This document shows, piece by piece, positions 51,344 through 60,784 of a stretch of DNA of 64,000 bases. The translations under genes and the position numbers were made by a program. The stretch lies in NCBI RefSeq assembly GCF_003815655.1, contig NZ_CP033917.1, positions 4,092,001 through 4,156,000 of the forward strand. Reading direction: 5' to 3'. The notes beneath the pieces were generated by a model. It had not been told where the DNA came from. It did not search any database and saw only the letters and a program-made list of their open reading frames with translations. Source of the DNA: Chryseobacterium sp. G0201. Its GTDB lineage: Bacteria > Bacteroidota > Bacteroidia > Flavobacteriales > Weeksellaceae. Every line of letters starts with the position of its first letter. Position 1 is the first letter of the stretch.

Positions 51344-52645
51344 ATGCTTAAAATAATAATTTTCTTCTCTCTAGTATTTTCATCTAAACTATTTGCACAG
51401 CCTGTACAATACAATAAACCAATAGATTTTTGGGAAAATCAAAAAAAGGGTACTAATTTTTTTAATGAAGTAGAAAAGCAAGAGCGTTTTAGATCAGCCA
51501 AAGAGTTAAATATATCTTTTGCGAGGCTGGCTCCTAATAAATGGCGAATAGGAAATCCTAAAAATAAATTGGGTAATTTTTTAATTGGAGATCAGGATAA
51601 TCCAGCTAAATCTCCAAATGAAGCAGATATTAAGTATTTAAAATCGATCTTAGATATTGCTTATAAAGAAGGTGTGCCTGTAATTCTAACTATGCTTAGC
51701 CTGCCACATTCAAGATGGTCACAACACGGTAAAGGAGAAAAAGAAGAAAGACAAATTTGGGAAGATTTTAAAGCGCAAGATGATGCGATTATTTTTTGGA
51801 AAGAATTAGCCAGAGAATTAAAAGATCATAAAGGAATAGTGGCTTTAAATATAAGAAATGAGCCTTCTCCGGAAAGAGCCAAAGGAATTCCGTTCAAGGA
51901 TTGGTATACTGAAAATTACGAGCAATGGAATGAAAAAATCAAAGGAACTCCGCAAGATTTAAATCTTTTTTACAAAAAAGTGGTTTCTGCAATAAGAGAA
52001 GTAGATAAAGATATTCCTATCGTTTTAGACTCAGGTTTCTTTGCTACACCTTGGGCTTTTAAGATTTTAGACGCTATTAAAGATGAAAATGGCAATAATG
52101 ATCCCAATATCCTTTATTCATTTCATTCATATGAACCGTATAATTATGCCAGTCGTCCTAATTGTAATAAAATCGATGGTACAAAAACCGGAGAAACATC
52201 TAAAGCCGGTACTGCTGAAAAATGTAAATATAATTATCCCGGAATGATCCCTACAGGAGAGTTAGCAGATGCTAAAAGTATCGAGTGGAATAAAGAAACA
52301 ATGATAAAGTTTTTAAAGCCTGTTAATGATTTTCAAAAAAGGAATAATATCCCTTCCAATCGTATTCTAGTTGGTGAATTTGGAGTTTATAGAACTAATC
52401 CTGATGCTGGAAAATACCTAAATGATATGATAGAAATCTTTGATCAAAATAAATGGCATTGGGCTTTTTATAGCTTCAGAGAAGATAATTGGGATCGTAT
52501 GGATTACGAGTTAGGCACCAAAAAAGTACATTGGACTTACTGGGATACAATTAAGGAAGGTAAATTTCCCATCAAACTTTATGAAGAAAATAAAAACAAT
52601 CCTCTTTGGAAAGTAATTAGTAATAGCTTAAAAAAACAAAATTAG
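51344..52645 (+). CDS. GH5-family secreted cellulase-like glycoside hydrolase
   Basis: 433 residues with a signal peptide (KIIIFFSLVFSSKLFAQ). A TIM-barrel glycoside hydrolase of the GH5/GH-A clan: the general acid Glu is near residue 173 (NIRNEPSP), the nucleophile Glu near 345 (VGEFGVYR), and substrate-binding aromatics appear in HSYEPYNY and WHWAFYSF. It should cut beta-1,4-linked glucan or mannan. It is inserted between infC and rpmI, opposite to both, in a place where most bacteria keep one operon. No T9SS domain is visible at its C-terminus. Confidence 0.87.
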   Translation: MLKIIIFFSLVFSSKLFAQPVQYNKPIDFWENQKKGTNFFNEVEKQERFRSAKELNISFARLAPNKWRIGNPKNKLGNFLIGDQDNPAKSPNEADIKYLKSILDIAYKEGVPVILTMLSLPHSRWSQHGKGEKEERQIWEDFKAQDDAIIFWKELARELKDHKGIVALNIRNEPSPERAKGIPFKDWYTENYEQWNEKIKGTPQDLNLFYKKVVSAIREVDKDIPIVLDSGFFATPWAFKILDAIKDENGNNDPNILYSFHSYEPYNYASRPNCNKIDGTKTGETSKAGTAEKCKYNYPGMIPTGELADAKSIEWNKETMIKFLKPVNDFQKRNNIPSNRILVGEFGVYRTNPDAGKYLNDMIEIFDQNKWHWAFYSFREDNWDRMDYELGTKKVHWTYWDTIKEGKFPIKLYEENKNNPLWKVISNSLKKQN

Positions 52646-52691
52646 TCTAAGATTTTCTGTAGAGTAGGTTATTTTAATAATTAAACTAAAA

Positions 52692-52715
52692 AAACCTCAA
52701 ATTGCTTTGAGGTTT
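52692..52715. terminator. Bidirectional terminator between GH5 and infC
   Basis: A perfect 10-bp stem, AAACCTCAAA with TTTGAGGTTT, loop TTGC, flanked by A and T runs. It ends both the GH5 message and the thrS-infC message. Confidence 0.87.
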
Positions 52716-52749
52716 ATATTTTAAAGAATAGATATCAAATCTATTAAAA

Positions 52750-53250
52750 TTATTTTGCTGGTTTTTTAGGACTCATCATCATAATCATTCTCTTTCCTTC
52801 AAGTTTAGGTAGCTGGTCTACTTTTCCAACGTGCTCTAGTTCCTGAGCTAGTTTTAAAAGTAAAATCTCTCCCTGATCTTTAAAGATAATCGAACGTCCT
52901 TTAAAAAATACGTAGGTTTTCAATTTTGAACCTTCTTCCAAGAACTTTTCAGCATGTTTTCTTTTAAACTCATAATCATGGTCATCAGTCTGAGGTCCGA
53001 AACGGATCTCTTTTACTACCACTTTTACTTGCTTAGCCTTAAGTTCTTTTTGTTTTTTCTTTTGCTCATATAAGAATTTTTTGTATTCTAATATTCTTGC
53101 AATAAACGGTTCTGCCTTATCGGAAATCACCACAAGATCCAATTCTTGCTCTGCAGCAAATTGTCTTGCTTTATCAATTGGATAAATTCCCGGCTCTACG
53201 TTATCGCCCACCAAACGAAGCTCTCTCACACGAATTTTATCGTTGATCAA
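52750..53250 (-). CDS. infC: Translation initiation factor IF-3
   Basis: 166 residues if the TTG at 53250 is used (INDKIRVRELRLVGDN). The family usually has a further N-terminal ~20 residues. The frame is open upstream through AQRFNNRGPQRRPVQEDLH to an ATA at 53310 (or a nearby non-ATG codon), which would give ~186 residues. Both N- and C-domains are intact, including VKEIRFGPQTDDHDYEFK and the C-terminal PKLEGKRMIMMMSP. It lies 100 bases after thrS and is normally followed by rpmI, but here by GH5. Confidence 0.95.
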   Translation of the reverse strand: MINDKIRVRELRLVGDNVEPGIYPIDKARQFAAEQELDLVVISDKAEPFIARILEYKKFLYEQKKKQKELKAKQVKVVVKEIRFGPQTDDHDYEFKRKHAEKFLEEGSKLKTYVFFKGRSIIFKDQGEILLLKLAQELEHVGKVDQLPKLEGKRMIMMMSPKKPAK

Positions 53251-53350
53251 GTGTAAGTCCTCTTGTACAGGACGTCTTTGTGGGCCCCTGTTGTTAAATC
53301 TTTGTGCTATTGTATTAAATTTTATTGGTTAACTTTCTATTTAGCAATAA

Positions 53351-55270
53351 TTATATTGCCGCTTCTTTTTTAAAATAATTGACGAAATCTTCCATTTTCA
53401 TCACTCCAAGATCTCCTTCTCCACGTCTTCTCACAGAAATCGTGCCATCTCTCTCTTCATTTTCTCCTATAACCAGCATGAATGGGATCTTGTTTAACTC
53501 TGCATCACGGATTTTTTTACCCGCTTTCTCATTTCTGTTATCAATCTGACCGCTAATATCGTGATTTTCTAAAAATTGTGAAACTTTTTTCGCATAATCT
53601 GCATATTTTTCACTGATTGGTAGAATTATGAACTGCTCAGGGCTTAACCATAATGGGAAATCTCCGGCAGTATTTTCTAATAAAATTGCGATAAAACGTT
53701 CCATAGAACCAAATGGTGCTCTGTGGATCATTACCGGTCTATGTTTTTCGTTATCGTTTCCGATATAATGAAGATCAAATCTTTCCGGTAAGTTATAATC
53801 TACCTGAATAGTTCCTAGTTGCCATTTTCTCCCTAAAGCATCTTTCACCATGAAGTCCAATTTAGGACCATAGAATGCCGCTTCACCATACTCAACAACG
53901 GTTTTCAACCCTTTCTTTTGAGCAGCATTGATGATTGCATTTTCAGCTTTCTCCCAATTTTCATCAGAACCGATATATTTTTCTTTGTTATCAGGATCTC
54001 TTAACGAAACCTGAGTCACAAAATCTTCAAATCCTAAAGATTTAAACACATAAAGTGTCAAATCAATTACTTTTTCAAATTCTTCCGAAAGCTGGTCCGG
54101 AGTACAGAAAAGGTGAGCATCATCCTGAGTAAATCCACGAACTCTGGTTAATCCGTGAAGCTCTCCACTTTGCTCATATCTGTAAACAGTTCCGAATTCT
54201 GCATATCTTTTAGGAAGATCTCTGTAGCTCCATTGTGAAGTTTTATAAATTTCACAGTGGTGAGGGCAGTTCATCGGCTTCAGCATAAATTCTTCTCCTT
54301 CATTCGGAGTTTTGATCGGCTGAAAGCTGTCTGCACCATATTTATCCCAGTGACCAGAAGTTACATACAATTCTTTTGAACCGATATGTGGAGACATTAC
54401 GAATTCGTAACCTCCTTTTTTCTGAGCATCAGAAAGGAAATTTTCTAATTTTCTTCTTAAAGCAGTTCCTTTTGGCAACCAAAGCGGTAAACCGGCACCT
54501 ACTTTTTCAGAGAAAGCGAAAATTCCAAGTTCTTTACCTAGCTTTCTGTGATCTCTTCTTTTAGCTTCTTCTAATCTTTCAAGATATTCAGTCAGTTCTT
54601 TCTGTTTAGGGAAAGAAATACCGTAAACTCTTGTTAATTGAGGATTTTTTTCATTTCCTCTCCAGTAAGCTCCTGCTGCATTTAAGATCTTCATTGCTTT
54701 CACAATTCCTGTGTTAGGAATGTGTCCTCCACGACATAAATCTGTGAAGTTATCGTGTGTTACAAAAGTGATTTCTCCATCATTAAGATTAGAGATCAAC
54801 TCAACTTTGTAAGGATTGTCTGCATACGTTTTTAATGCTTCTTCTTTAGAAACAGGGTATAATGAGAATGTTGAAGCTTTTTTAGCATTTTCCAACACTT
54901 TCTTTTCAATCTTCTCAAAATCTTTTTCAGATAAATTTTCGTCTCCGAAATCTACATCATAATAAAATCCACTTTCGATCGCAGGACCGATTGTAAGTTT
55001 AGCATTAGGATAAAATTCCATGATCGCCTGCGCCAAAAGGTGGGCAGAAGAATGCCAGAAAGCTTTCTTTCCAAGATCATCATTCCAGGTTAACAATTGC
55101 ACCGTAGAATCCGTGGTTATAGGTGTGGTGATCTCTACTTGTTTGTTATTAACAATTGCGGAAATGGTGTTTCTAGCCAATCCCTCGCTTATAGATTTTG
55201 CCACATCTAAAGGAGTCACTGCTCCTTCAAATTCTTTGACGCTATTGTCTGGAAGTGTAATTTTTATCAT
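53351..55270 (-). CDS. thrS: Threonyl-tRNA synthetase
   Basis: 639 residues, class II synthetase. The N-terminal TGS domain (~1-60) is followed by the editing domain with HSSAHLLAQAI and CRGGHIPNTG, and the catalytic core has LKPMNCPHHCEIY with zinc ligands, RVRGFTQDDAHLF (motif 2) and the C-terminal anticodon-binding domain. It charges tRNA-Thr and proofreads Ser. It starts the thrS-infC block. Confidence 0.98.
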   Translation of the reverse strand: MIKITLPDNSVKEFEGAVTPLDVAKSISEGLARNTISAIVNNKQVEITTPITTDSTVQLLTWNDDLGKKAFWHSSAHLLAQAIMEFYPNAKLTIGPAIESGFYYDVDFGDENLSEKDFEKIEKKVLENAKKASTFSLYPVSKEEALKTYADNPYKVELISNLNDGEITFVTHDNFTDLCRGGHIPNTGIVKAMKILNAAGAYWRGNEKNPQLTRVYGISFPKQKELTEYLERLEEAKRRDHRKLGKELGIFAFSEKVGAGLPLWLPKGTALRRKLENFLSDAQKKGGYEFVMSPHIGSKELYVTSGHWDKYGADSFQPIKTPNEGEEFMLKPMNCPHHCEIYKTSQWSYRDLPKRYAEFGTVYRYEQSGELHGLTRVRGFTQDDAHLFCTPDQLSEEFEKVIDLTLYVFKSLGFEDFVTQVSLRDPDNKEKYIGSDENWEKAENAIINAAQKKGLKTVVEYGEAAFYGPKLDFMVKDALGRKWQLGTIQVDYNLPERFDLHYIGNDNEKHRPVMIHRAPFGSMERFIAILLENTAGDFPLWLSPEQFIILPISEKYADYAKKVSQFLENHDISGQIDNRNEKAGKKIRDAELNKIPFMLVIGENEERDGTISVRRRGEGDLGVMKMEDFVNYFKKEAAI

Positions 55271-55410
55271 TGTTTACTAAGAAATTTTAAGTTGCAAAAA
55301 TACGCATTTTTTATTTAAAAAGCTATATTAACGTATATTTGAAGCAATATTTAATGCGAAAAGTAAATAAAACTTTTTTTAATTTTCTATAAATAATTTA
55401 TACTCTCATT

Positions 55411-56385
55411 ATGAATGACTTAAATATCGACTTACACTGCGACTTATTATATTATTTATTAAATTCAGATTCAAAAAATGATGATAAAGAATTAAGATGT
55501 TCACTACCAAACCTAAAAGAAGGCAATATAAAGCTTCAAGTGATGGCAATTTATGCTGCAACAGCACAGAATAGTACAGCAGAAGGAATAAAACAAAGTG
55601 AGATTTTCTCTAAATTATTGAAAAACGAAGACTTTTTTCTTTTTGACACTGAAAATTACAAAAATATTGAAAATAAAGATCGGGTAGGAGTTCTCGCTTC
55701 GATTGAAAATGCATCTTCATTTTGTGAAGAAGACAGTAATTTGGATGTTGGATTTAAAAATCTTGAAACCATCATAAAAAATACTCAAAAAGTATTATAC
55801 ATAGGCATTACCCATCATTCTGAAAACCGTTTCGGAGGCGGAAATAATTCTGAAGCAGGTCTAAAAGCAGACGGAAAAATTTTAATCGATTATCTGGCAG
55901 ACAAGAAAATCGCGATCGATCTGGCTCATACAAGCGATCAATTGGCGTATGATATTCTTAATTATACCGATCAGATAAATTATAATATATCAATTCTTGC
56001 GAGTCATTCTAATTACAGAAGTGTCTATCAAAATAACAGAAATCTTCCTGATGAATTGGTCAAAGAAGTTATTAAAAGAGAAGGTTTGATAGGACTTAAT
56101 TTCATCAAAGATTATATTGATCACCACCATCCGGACAGATTTTACGAGCACATTCAATATGGGCTGGATCTTGGAGCAGAAAATTGTATTGCTTACGGCG
56201 CAGATTTTTTCTTTGATAAAGATCATCCCGACCAATCCCGTTATCCTTTCTTCTTTGATGAATTTAAAGATGCAACAAAATATAATTCCATCAACAAAAG
56301 AATAGCAGAAGATTTTTCAACTGAAATAATGGAAAAAATAAGTCATAAAAACGCTTTGAGTTTTATTGAAAAACTATGGGAATAG
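55411..56385 (+). CDS. M19 membrane dipeptidase-like metalloenzyme
   Basis: 324 residues of the renal-dipeptidase/M19 amidohydrolase fold: DLHCDLL holds the first metal ligands, GITHHSENRFGGG and DLAHTSDQLAYDIL contain later His ligands, and SILASHSNYRSV is typical. It would cleave dipeptides, possibly with D-residues at the C-terminal side. It has no signal peptide, so it is cytoplasmic. Monocistronic, followed by a bidirectional terminator. Confidence 0.87.
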   Translation: MNDLNIDLHCDLLYYLLNSDSKNDDKELRCSLPNLKEGNIKLQVMAIYAATAQNSTAEGIKQSEIFSKLLKNEDFFLFDTENYKNIENKDRVGVLASIENASSFCEEDSNLDVGFKNLETIIKNTQKVLYIGITHHSENRFGGGNNSEAGLKADGKILIDYLADKKIAIDLAHTSDQLAYDILNYTDQINYNISILASHSNYRSVYQNNRNLPDELVKEVIKREGLIGLNFIKDYIDHHHPDRFYEHIQYGLDLGAENCIAYGADFFFDKDHPDQSRYPFFFDEFKDATKYNSINKRIAEDFSTEIMEKISHKNALSFIEKLWE

Positions 56386-56390
56386 CTTTT

Positions 56391-56425
56391 AAAATGGTGG
56401 TTTATGATTTTAAACCGCCATTTTT
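56391..56425. terminator. Bidirectional terminator after the M19 gene
   Basis: A 14-bp stem with one wobble (AAAATGGTGGTTTA with TAAACCGCCATTTT) and short loop; overlaps the stop of the convergent gene at 56424. Confidence 0.85.
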
Positions 56426-57968
56426 AGCCTAACCTTTTATATCTTACCCTCCTTTTTATAATTTCTATCACATCTATTTGCTGAACTTTAGATTGCACCC
56501 AACCATGAATATCAATATATAATAATGATCTTCTGTAATATTCATTTGTAGAAAATGCATCCAGTTTTTTATTAAATGATTCAAAAGCTTCCTGTCTTTT
56601 ATTCAAAACCAAATCATTAAGATTTTTAAAAAACGCAATGCTTTCAAAATGAAATTCTTCCGGTTTTTTCATTTTAAGCGCAAATTTTAAGGTAGCTTTT
56701 ATAAATTCGTCATAATCTTCATCATTTCCTGATTCGTATTTTGACATTAAAATAAGAATTCTGGTATGGAACAACAAATCCTCCTGAACACTTCCTTTAG
56801 ATTCGATAATCTTCATAGAGTACAACATGGATTCCTCATATTTCTTGCTTCCAAAAAACATGGCAGCCATTTTTAAATAAAGGATCATAAAATGGTGTTC
56901 ATCAATTTTATCGCGAAGCTTATCCATCTTCAGCTCTATTTCCGGAATAAGTTTAGTTCCCGTGAAAAATTCACCTTTTATAAAGTGAATATTCATCAAT
57001 GTGTTGTAATGCGTAAGAAAAATAAGAGACTGCAGGTTTTCGTTTTGTACAAAAATTTGTGACTGAACCATTTTGTTAAAGTGCTCAAACTGTTTCTCCA
57101 ACACATCAATATTACCATAAAGGAAAAGGATTTTAAGAAGATATGTGTTTCCTTTAATATACCAAACGGGATGACTTGCGATCATTTCAGGATTTTGATG
57201 AAATAATTCAACCCATTGATAGGCATATTTTAAAGTATATTTATAATTCTGCAACAACTGGTTCTTCCAAACATGAGCCTTATAATACCATAATTTTTCG
57301 GTGAAATTAAGTTTAAAAGGTTTTATATTTTTGATCTGTGAATTAAATATTTCTAAGATTTCTTCTCGATCTTTATCATTTTTTACATAGCCATGAGTAA
57401 GCATTTCACTGTATAATTTCAATGAAAGATTAGAAAGTTGCGTTGTATATTGGTTTTGCTTGCTTACCGCATTAGATTGCCTGATCAACTCTTCCGCTCT
57501 TCCTGCAATACTTCGTGTAATAAATTGTGATTCAATTACTTTTTCAAGGTCGATAATTTCTGAAGCGATACTTTTTTCATCTAATTCCAGAGCTGTTTGC
57601 TTGGTTTTGTCTAATATTTTTAAAGCCTGTTTGTAAAGTCCTTTCTGATAAAGAATATTGGCAAAATCTAATTGTTCACGAAGCTGAATTCTAAAATTTT
57701 GGTGACTGGGATTCAGGCGCAGACTTACCAAAAGCTGTTTGTAGAGATGAGCCTTAAGATTAGAAAGTTGCTGTTTCGTAGAAATCTTTTTTCCTATGAT
57801 AATGCTTTCATCATATTCATTCATTTTGTCCAATTCTGAAAAGAGTAACAGAAATTTTGCATCGATATTAATTCCCAGGCGATTAACATAGAGCTTAAAT
57901 TGTCGTTTTTCGGAAGTTGTTAATGATTTAATAAGTACAAATAAAAAATCTTTTTGTAATTCTGCCAT
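56424..57968 (-). CDS. Large alpha-helical hypothetical protein, TPR-like
   Basis: 514 residues without signal peptide or transmembrane helix. Much of it reads as antiparallel helix pairs resembling tetratricopeptide repeats (for example LYQKGLYKQALKILDKTK and SKKYEESMLYSMKIIE). The N-terminus LIKSLTTSEKRQFKLYVNRLG is well-formed and possibly conserved in flavobacteria. Function unknown; it probably mediates protein contacts. It is divergent from leuA with a 147-base gap. Confidence 0.7.
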   Translation of the reverse strand: MAELQKDFLFVLIKSLTTSEKRQFKLYVNRLGINIDAKFLLLFSELDKMNEYDESIIIGKKISTKQQLSNLKAHLYKQLLVSLRLNPSHQNFRIQLREQLDFANILYQKGLYKQALKILDKTKQTALELDEKSIASEIIDLEKVIESQFITRSIAGRAEELIRQSNAVSKQNQYTTQLSNLSLKLYSEMLTHGYVKNDKDREEILEIFNSQIKNIKPFKLNFTEKLWYYKAHVWKNQLLQNYKYTLKYAYQWVELFHQNPEMIASHPVWYIKGNTYLLKILFLYGNIDVLEKQFEHFNKMVQSQIFVQNENLQSLIFLTHYNTLMNIHFIKGEFFTGTKLIPEIELKMDKLRDKIDEHHFMILYLKMAAMFFGSKKYEESMLYSMKIIESKGSVQEDLLFHTRILILMSKYESGNDEDYDEFIKATLKFALKMKKPEEFHFESIAFFKNLNDLVLNKRQEAFESFNKKLDAFSTNEYYRRSLLYIDIHGWVQSKVQQIDVIEIIKRRVRYKRLG

Positions 57969-58069
57969 TGTAGATTTTAGTGATATAATTATTTGATTAT
58001 TAATTTCTTGTGTTTAAATCTTCATTGTTTGAGTATTGTATTTTTTTGAAAAAATCAAAATCAAAGAAC

Positions 58070-58096
58070 GATTCAATCTTTAGTTTTGAATCAAAA
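58070..58096. promoter_or_regulatory. Possible operator at the leuA promoter
   Basis: TAGTTTTG at 58081-58088 fits a -7 box but lacks a TTTG at the correct distance. Over it lie two symmetric elements: the odd palindrome TTTTGA-A-TCAAAA (58084-58096) and GATTCAA/TTGAATC (58070-58076 and 58086-58092). A bound regulator is plausible. I see no leucine-rich leader peptide here. Confidence 0.35.
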
Positions 58097-58115
58097 TTAA
58101 GTAAAAAACTTCATT

Positions 58116-59279
58116 ATGAATTCCGAAAAAATTGAAATTTTTGATACCACATTGCGTGATGGAGAGCAAGTCCCTGGCTGTAAATTAAATACAGAGCAAA
58201 AATTAGTTATTGCCGAAAAACTGGACGAGCTTGGAGTAGATGTTATTGAGGCTGGTTTCCCAATTTCAAGTCCCGGAGATTTTCACTCTGTTTCAGAAAT
58301 TTCAAAATTAATAAAAAACGCAAAAGTTTGCGGATTGACAAGAGCCAACAAAAAAGATATTGAAACTGCGGCAGAAGCGCTGAAATATGCCAAAAGACCG
58401 AGAATTCATACAGGAATAGGAACGTCGGATTCTCATATTCAATATAAATTCAACTCAAATAGGGAAGATATTATAGAACGTGCCGTTAATGCTGTAAAAT
58501 ATGCGAAAACCTTTGTGGAAGATGTAGAATTTTACGCAGAAGATGCAGGAAGAACAGATAACGACTATTTAGCAAAAGTTTGTGAGGAAGTTATCAAAGC
58601 AGGTGCAACAGTACTTAACATCCCTGATACAACAGGTTATTGCCTTCCTGAAGAATATGGTGAGAAGATCAAATATTTAAAAGAAAATGTAAAAGGAATT
58701 GACAAAGCGATACTTTCCTGCCACTGCCACAATGATTTGGGATTAGCCACTGCTAACTCTATTTCAGGGGTAATCAATGGTGCCAGACAAATTGAATGTA
58801 CGATTAACGGTTTAGGTGAAAGAGCAGGAAATACAGCGTTGGAGGAAGTGGTAATGGTCTTGAAACAACATTCACATTTAAAATTACATACTGATATCAA
58901 CTCCAGAATGCTCAACTCAATGAGTATTCTGGTTTCTGATCTGATGGGAATGCCTGTACAGCCCAACAAAGCGATTGTTGGAAGTAATGCTTTTGCTCAC
59001 AGCTCAGGAATTCATCAGGACGGGGTCATTAAAAACCGGGAAACTTACGAAATTATTGACCCAGCAGAAGTGGGTGTAAATGCGTCATCAATTATTTTAA
59101 CAGCCAGAAGTGGACGTTCTGCTTTAGCGTACAGATTCAAACATATTGGTTTTGATGTTACTAGAAACGAGCTTGACTTTTTATATGAGGAGTTTTTGAA
59201 AATTGCCGACATGAAAAAAGAAGTTAAAAACGATGATTTAAATGCAATTATCGAAAAAGTTACCAGAAAAATAGGATAG
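58116..59279 (+). CDS. leuA: 2-isopropylmalate synthase lacking the leucine-regulatory domain
   Basis: 387 residues: the HMGL-like TIM barrel only. Motifs are FDTTLRDGEQVPG with the first metal ligand, SCHCHNDLGLATANS with the metal His pair, and GLGERAGNTALEEV, followed by a short linker helix. Classical LeuA has ~500 residues with a C-terminal allosteric domain that binds leucine; it is absent here. It condenses acetyl-CoA with 2-oxoisovalerate. The leuCDB genes follow, which supports LeuA over citramalate or homocitrate synthase. Confidence 0.9.
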   Translation: MNSEKIEIFDTTLRDGEQVPGCKLNTEQKLVIAEKLDELGVDVIEAGFPISSPGDFHSVSEISKLIKNAKVCGLTRANKKDIETAAEALKYAKRPRIHTGIGTSDSHIQYKFNSNREDIIERAVNAVKYAKTFVEDVEFYAEDAGRTDNDYLAKVCEEVIKAGATVLNIPDTTGYCLPEEYGEKIKYLKENVKGIDKAILSCHCHNDLGLATANSISGVINGARQIECTINGLGERAGNTALEEVVMVLKQHSHLKLHTDINSRMLNSMSILVSDLMGMPVQPNKAIVGSNAFAHSSGIHQDGVIKNRETYEIIDPAEVGVNASSIILTARSGRSALAYRFKHIGFDVTRNELDFLYEEFLKIADMKKEVKNDDLNAIIEKVTRKIG

Positions 59280-59309
59280 ACCTCTCATTTCAAATTAATA
59301 GACCTTTAA

Positions 59310-60695
59310 ATGAACAATTATAAAACACTTTTTGATAAAGTCTGGGACGCTCACGTTGTGGAAACGATCCCAAACGGCCCTCAAATTATATACATAGATA
59401 AACACTTGATCCATGAGGTGACAAGTCCACAGGCTTTTGCTGAATTGGAAGCTCGAAATCTGGAAGTATTCCGTCCAAAACAGATTGTTGCGACCGCAGA
59501 TCATAACGTTCCGACATTGGATCAGGATCAGCCGATCAGAGATGAATCTTCAAGAAATCAAGTAGAGCAACTTACGGAAAACTGTAAAAAAAATCATATT
59601 GAATTATATGGTTTAGGGCATCAATATCAGGGTATTGTTCACATTATAGCTCCCGAATTAGGAGTTACACAACCCGGAATGAGTATTGTTTGCGGAGACA
59701 GTCATACGTCAACACACGGAGCTTTCGGAGCAATCGCATTTGGAATTGGTACAAGCCAGGTGGCACAGGTTTTTGCGAGTCAGTGCTTATTATTGAATAA
59801 GCCTAAATCAATGAGGATTACCGTTAACGGTGAATTGAATAAAAATGTTCAGCCTAAAGACGTGATTTTATATATCATTTCAAAAGTTGGAACAGACAGC
59901 GGAACGGGTTATTTCTGCGAATATGCCGGAAATGTTTTTGAAGAAATGTCGATGGAAGGAAGAATGACGGTCTGCAATATGAGCATCGAAATGGGAGCCA
60001 GAGGCGGAATGATTGCTCCGGATGAGACTACTTTCGAGTATGTAAAAGGAAGAACTTTTGCCCCGAAAGACAAAGAATGGGAAGAAAAAGTAAAATATTG
60101 GAAGACGTTGAAAACTGATGATCAGGCTGTTTTCGACAAAGAATATTCATTTGATGCTTCAGAGATTCACCCAATGATCACTTACGGAACCAATCCAGGG
60201 ATGGGAATTTCAATTAATGAAACGATTCCTGTTCCTCAAAATGAATCAGAAGTGAAAGCTCTGAAATATATGGGCTTAAAAGCAGGTCAGCTACTTTCTG
60301 ATATTAAAGTAAATTACGTTTTCATTGGAAGTTGTACCAATGCACGAATTGAAGATTTCCGTTCTGCGGCTCAATACATTAAAGGAAAAAATAAATCAGA
60401 GCAGGTTCAGGCCTTAATTGTTCCGGGATCTCAACAGGTAGTAAAGCAGATTTATGAAGAAGGACTTGATAAAATTTTCAATGAGGCAGGCTTCCAGATC
60501 AGACAACCGGGATGTTCTGCGTGCCTCGCGATGAATGACGATAAAATTCCGGAAGGCGAGTACTGTGTTTCAACGTCAAACAGAAACTTTGAGGGCAGAC
60601 AAGGACAAGGAGCGAGAACCATTTTAGCGAGTCCTTTAACTGCCGCAAAAGTTGCCATTGAAGGACGAATTTCAATTTTTGAAAATTTAAATTAA
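59310..60695 (+). CDS. leuC: 3-isopropylmalate dehydratase large subunit
   Basis: 461 residues of the aconitase superfamily. [4Fe-4S] cysteines lie in FIGSCTNARIEDF and PGCSACLAMNDD; the HTSTHGAFGA stretch binds substrate. With LeuD it isomerises isopropylmalate. It starts 30 bases after leuA. Confidence 0.97.
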   Translation: MNNYKTLFDKVWDAHVVETIPNGPQIIYIDKHLIHEVTSPQAFAELEARNLEVFRPKQIVATADHNVPTLDQDQPIRDESSRNQVEQLTENCKKNHIELYGLGHQYQGIVHIIAPELGVTQPGMSIVCGDSHTSTHGAFGAIAFGIGTSQVAQVFASQCLLLNKPKSMRITVNGELNKNVQPKDVILYIISKVGTDSGTGYFCEYAGNVFEEMSMEGRMTVCNMSIEMGARGGMIAPDETTFEYVKGRTFAPKDKEWEEKVKYWKTLKTDDQAVFDKEYSFDASEIHPMITYGTNPGMGISINETIPVPQNESEVKALKYMGLKAGQLLSDIKVNYVFIGSCTNARIEDFRSAAQYIKGKNKSEQVQALIVPGSQQVVKQIYEEGLDKIFNEAGFQIRQPGCSACLAMNDDKIPEGEYCVSTSNRNFEGRQGQGARTILASPLTAAKVAIEGRISIFENLN

Positions 60696-60784
60696 AAAAC
60701 AAATAATGAGAGAGAATGCTGTTTTATAAATGTAGATTCATGATATTCTTAAAAACAGTTTTCATTTTCACTTACGATAAACCA

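Noticed and set aside
55271..55410. T-box or L20-type leader before thrS/infC
   Set aside because: No recognisable T-box bulge or specifier loop; T-boxes are not expected in Bacteroidota.
57969..58115. Leucine leader peptide or T-box before leuA
   Set aside because: No short frame rich in Leu codons, no T-box sequence and no terminator-antiterminator pair were found.
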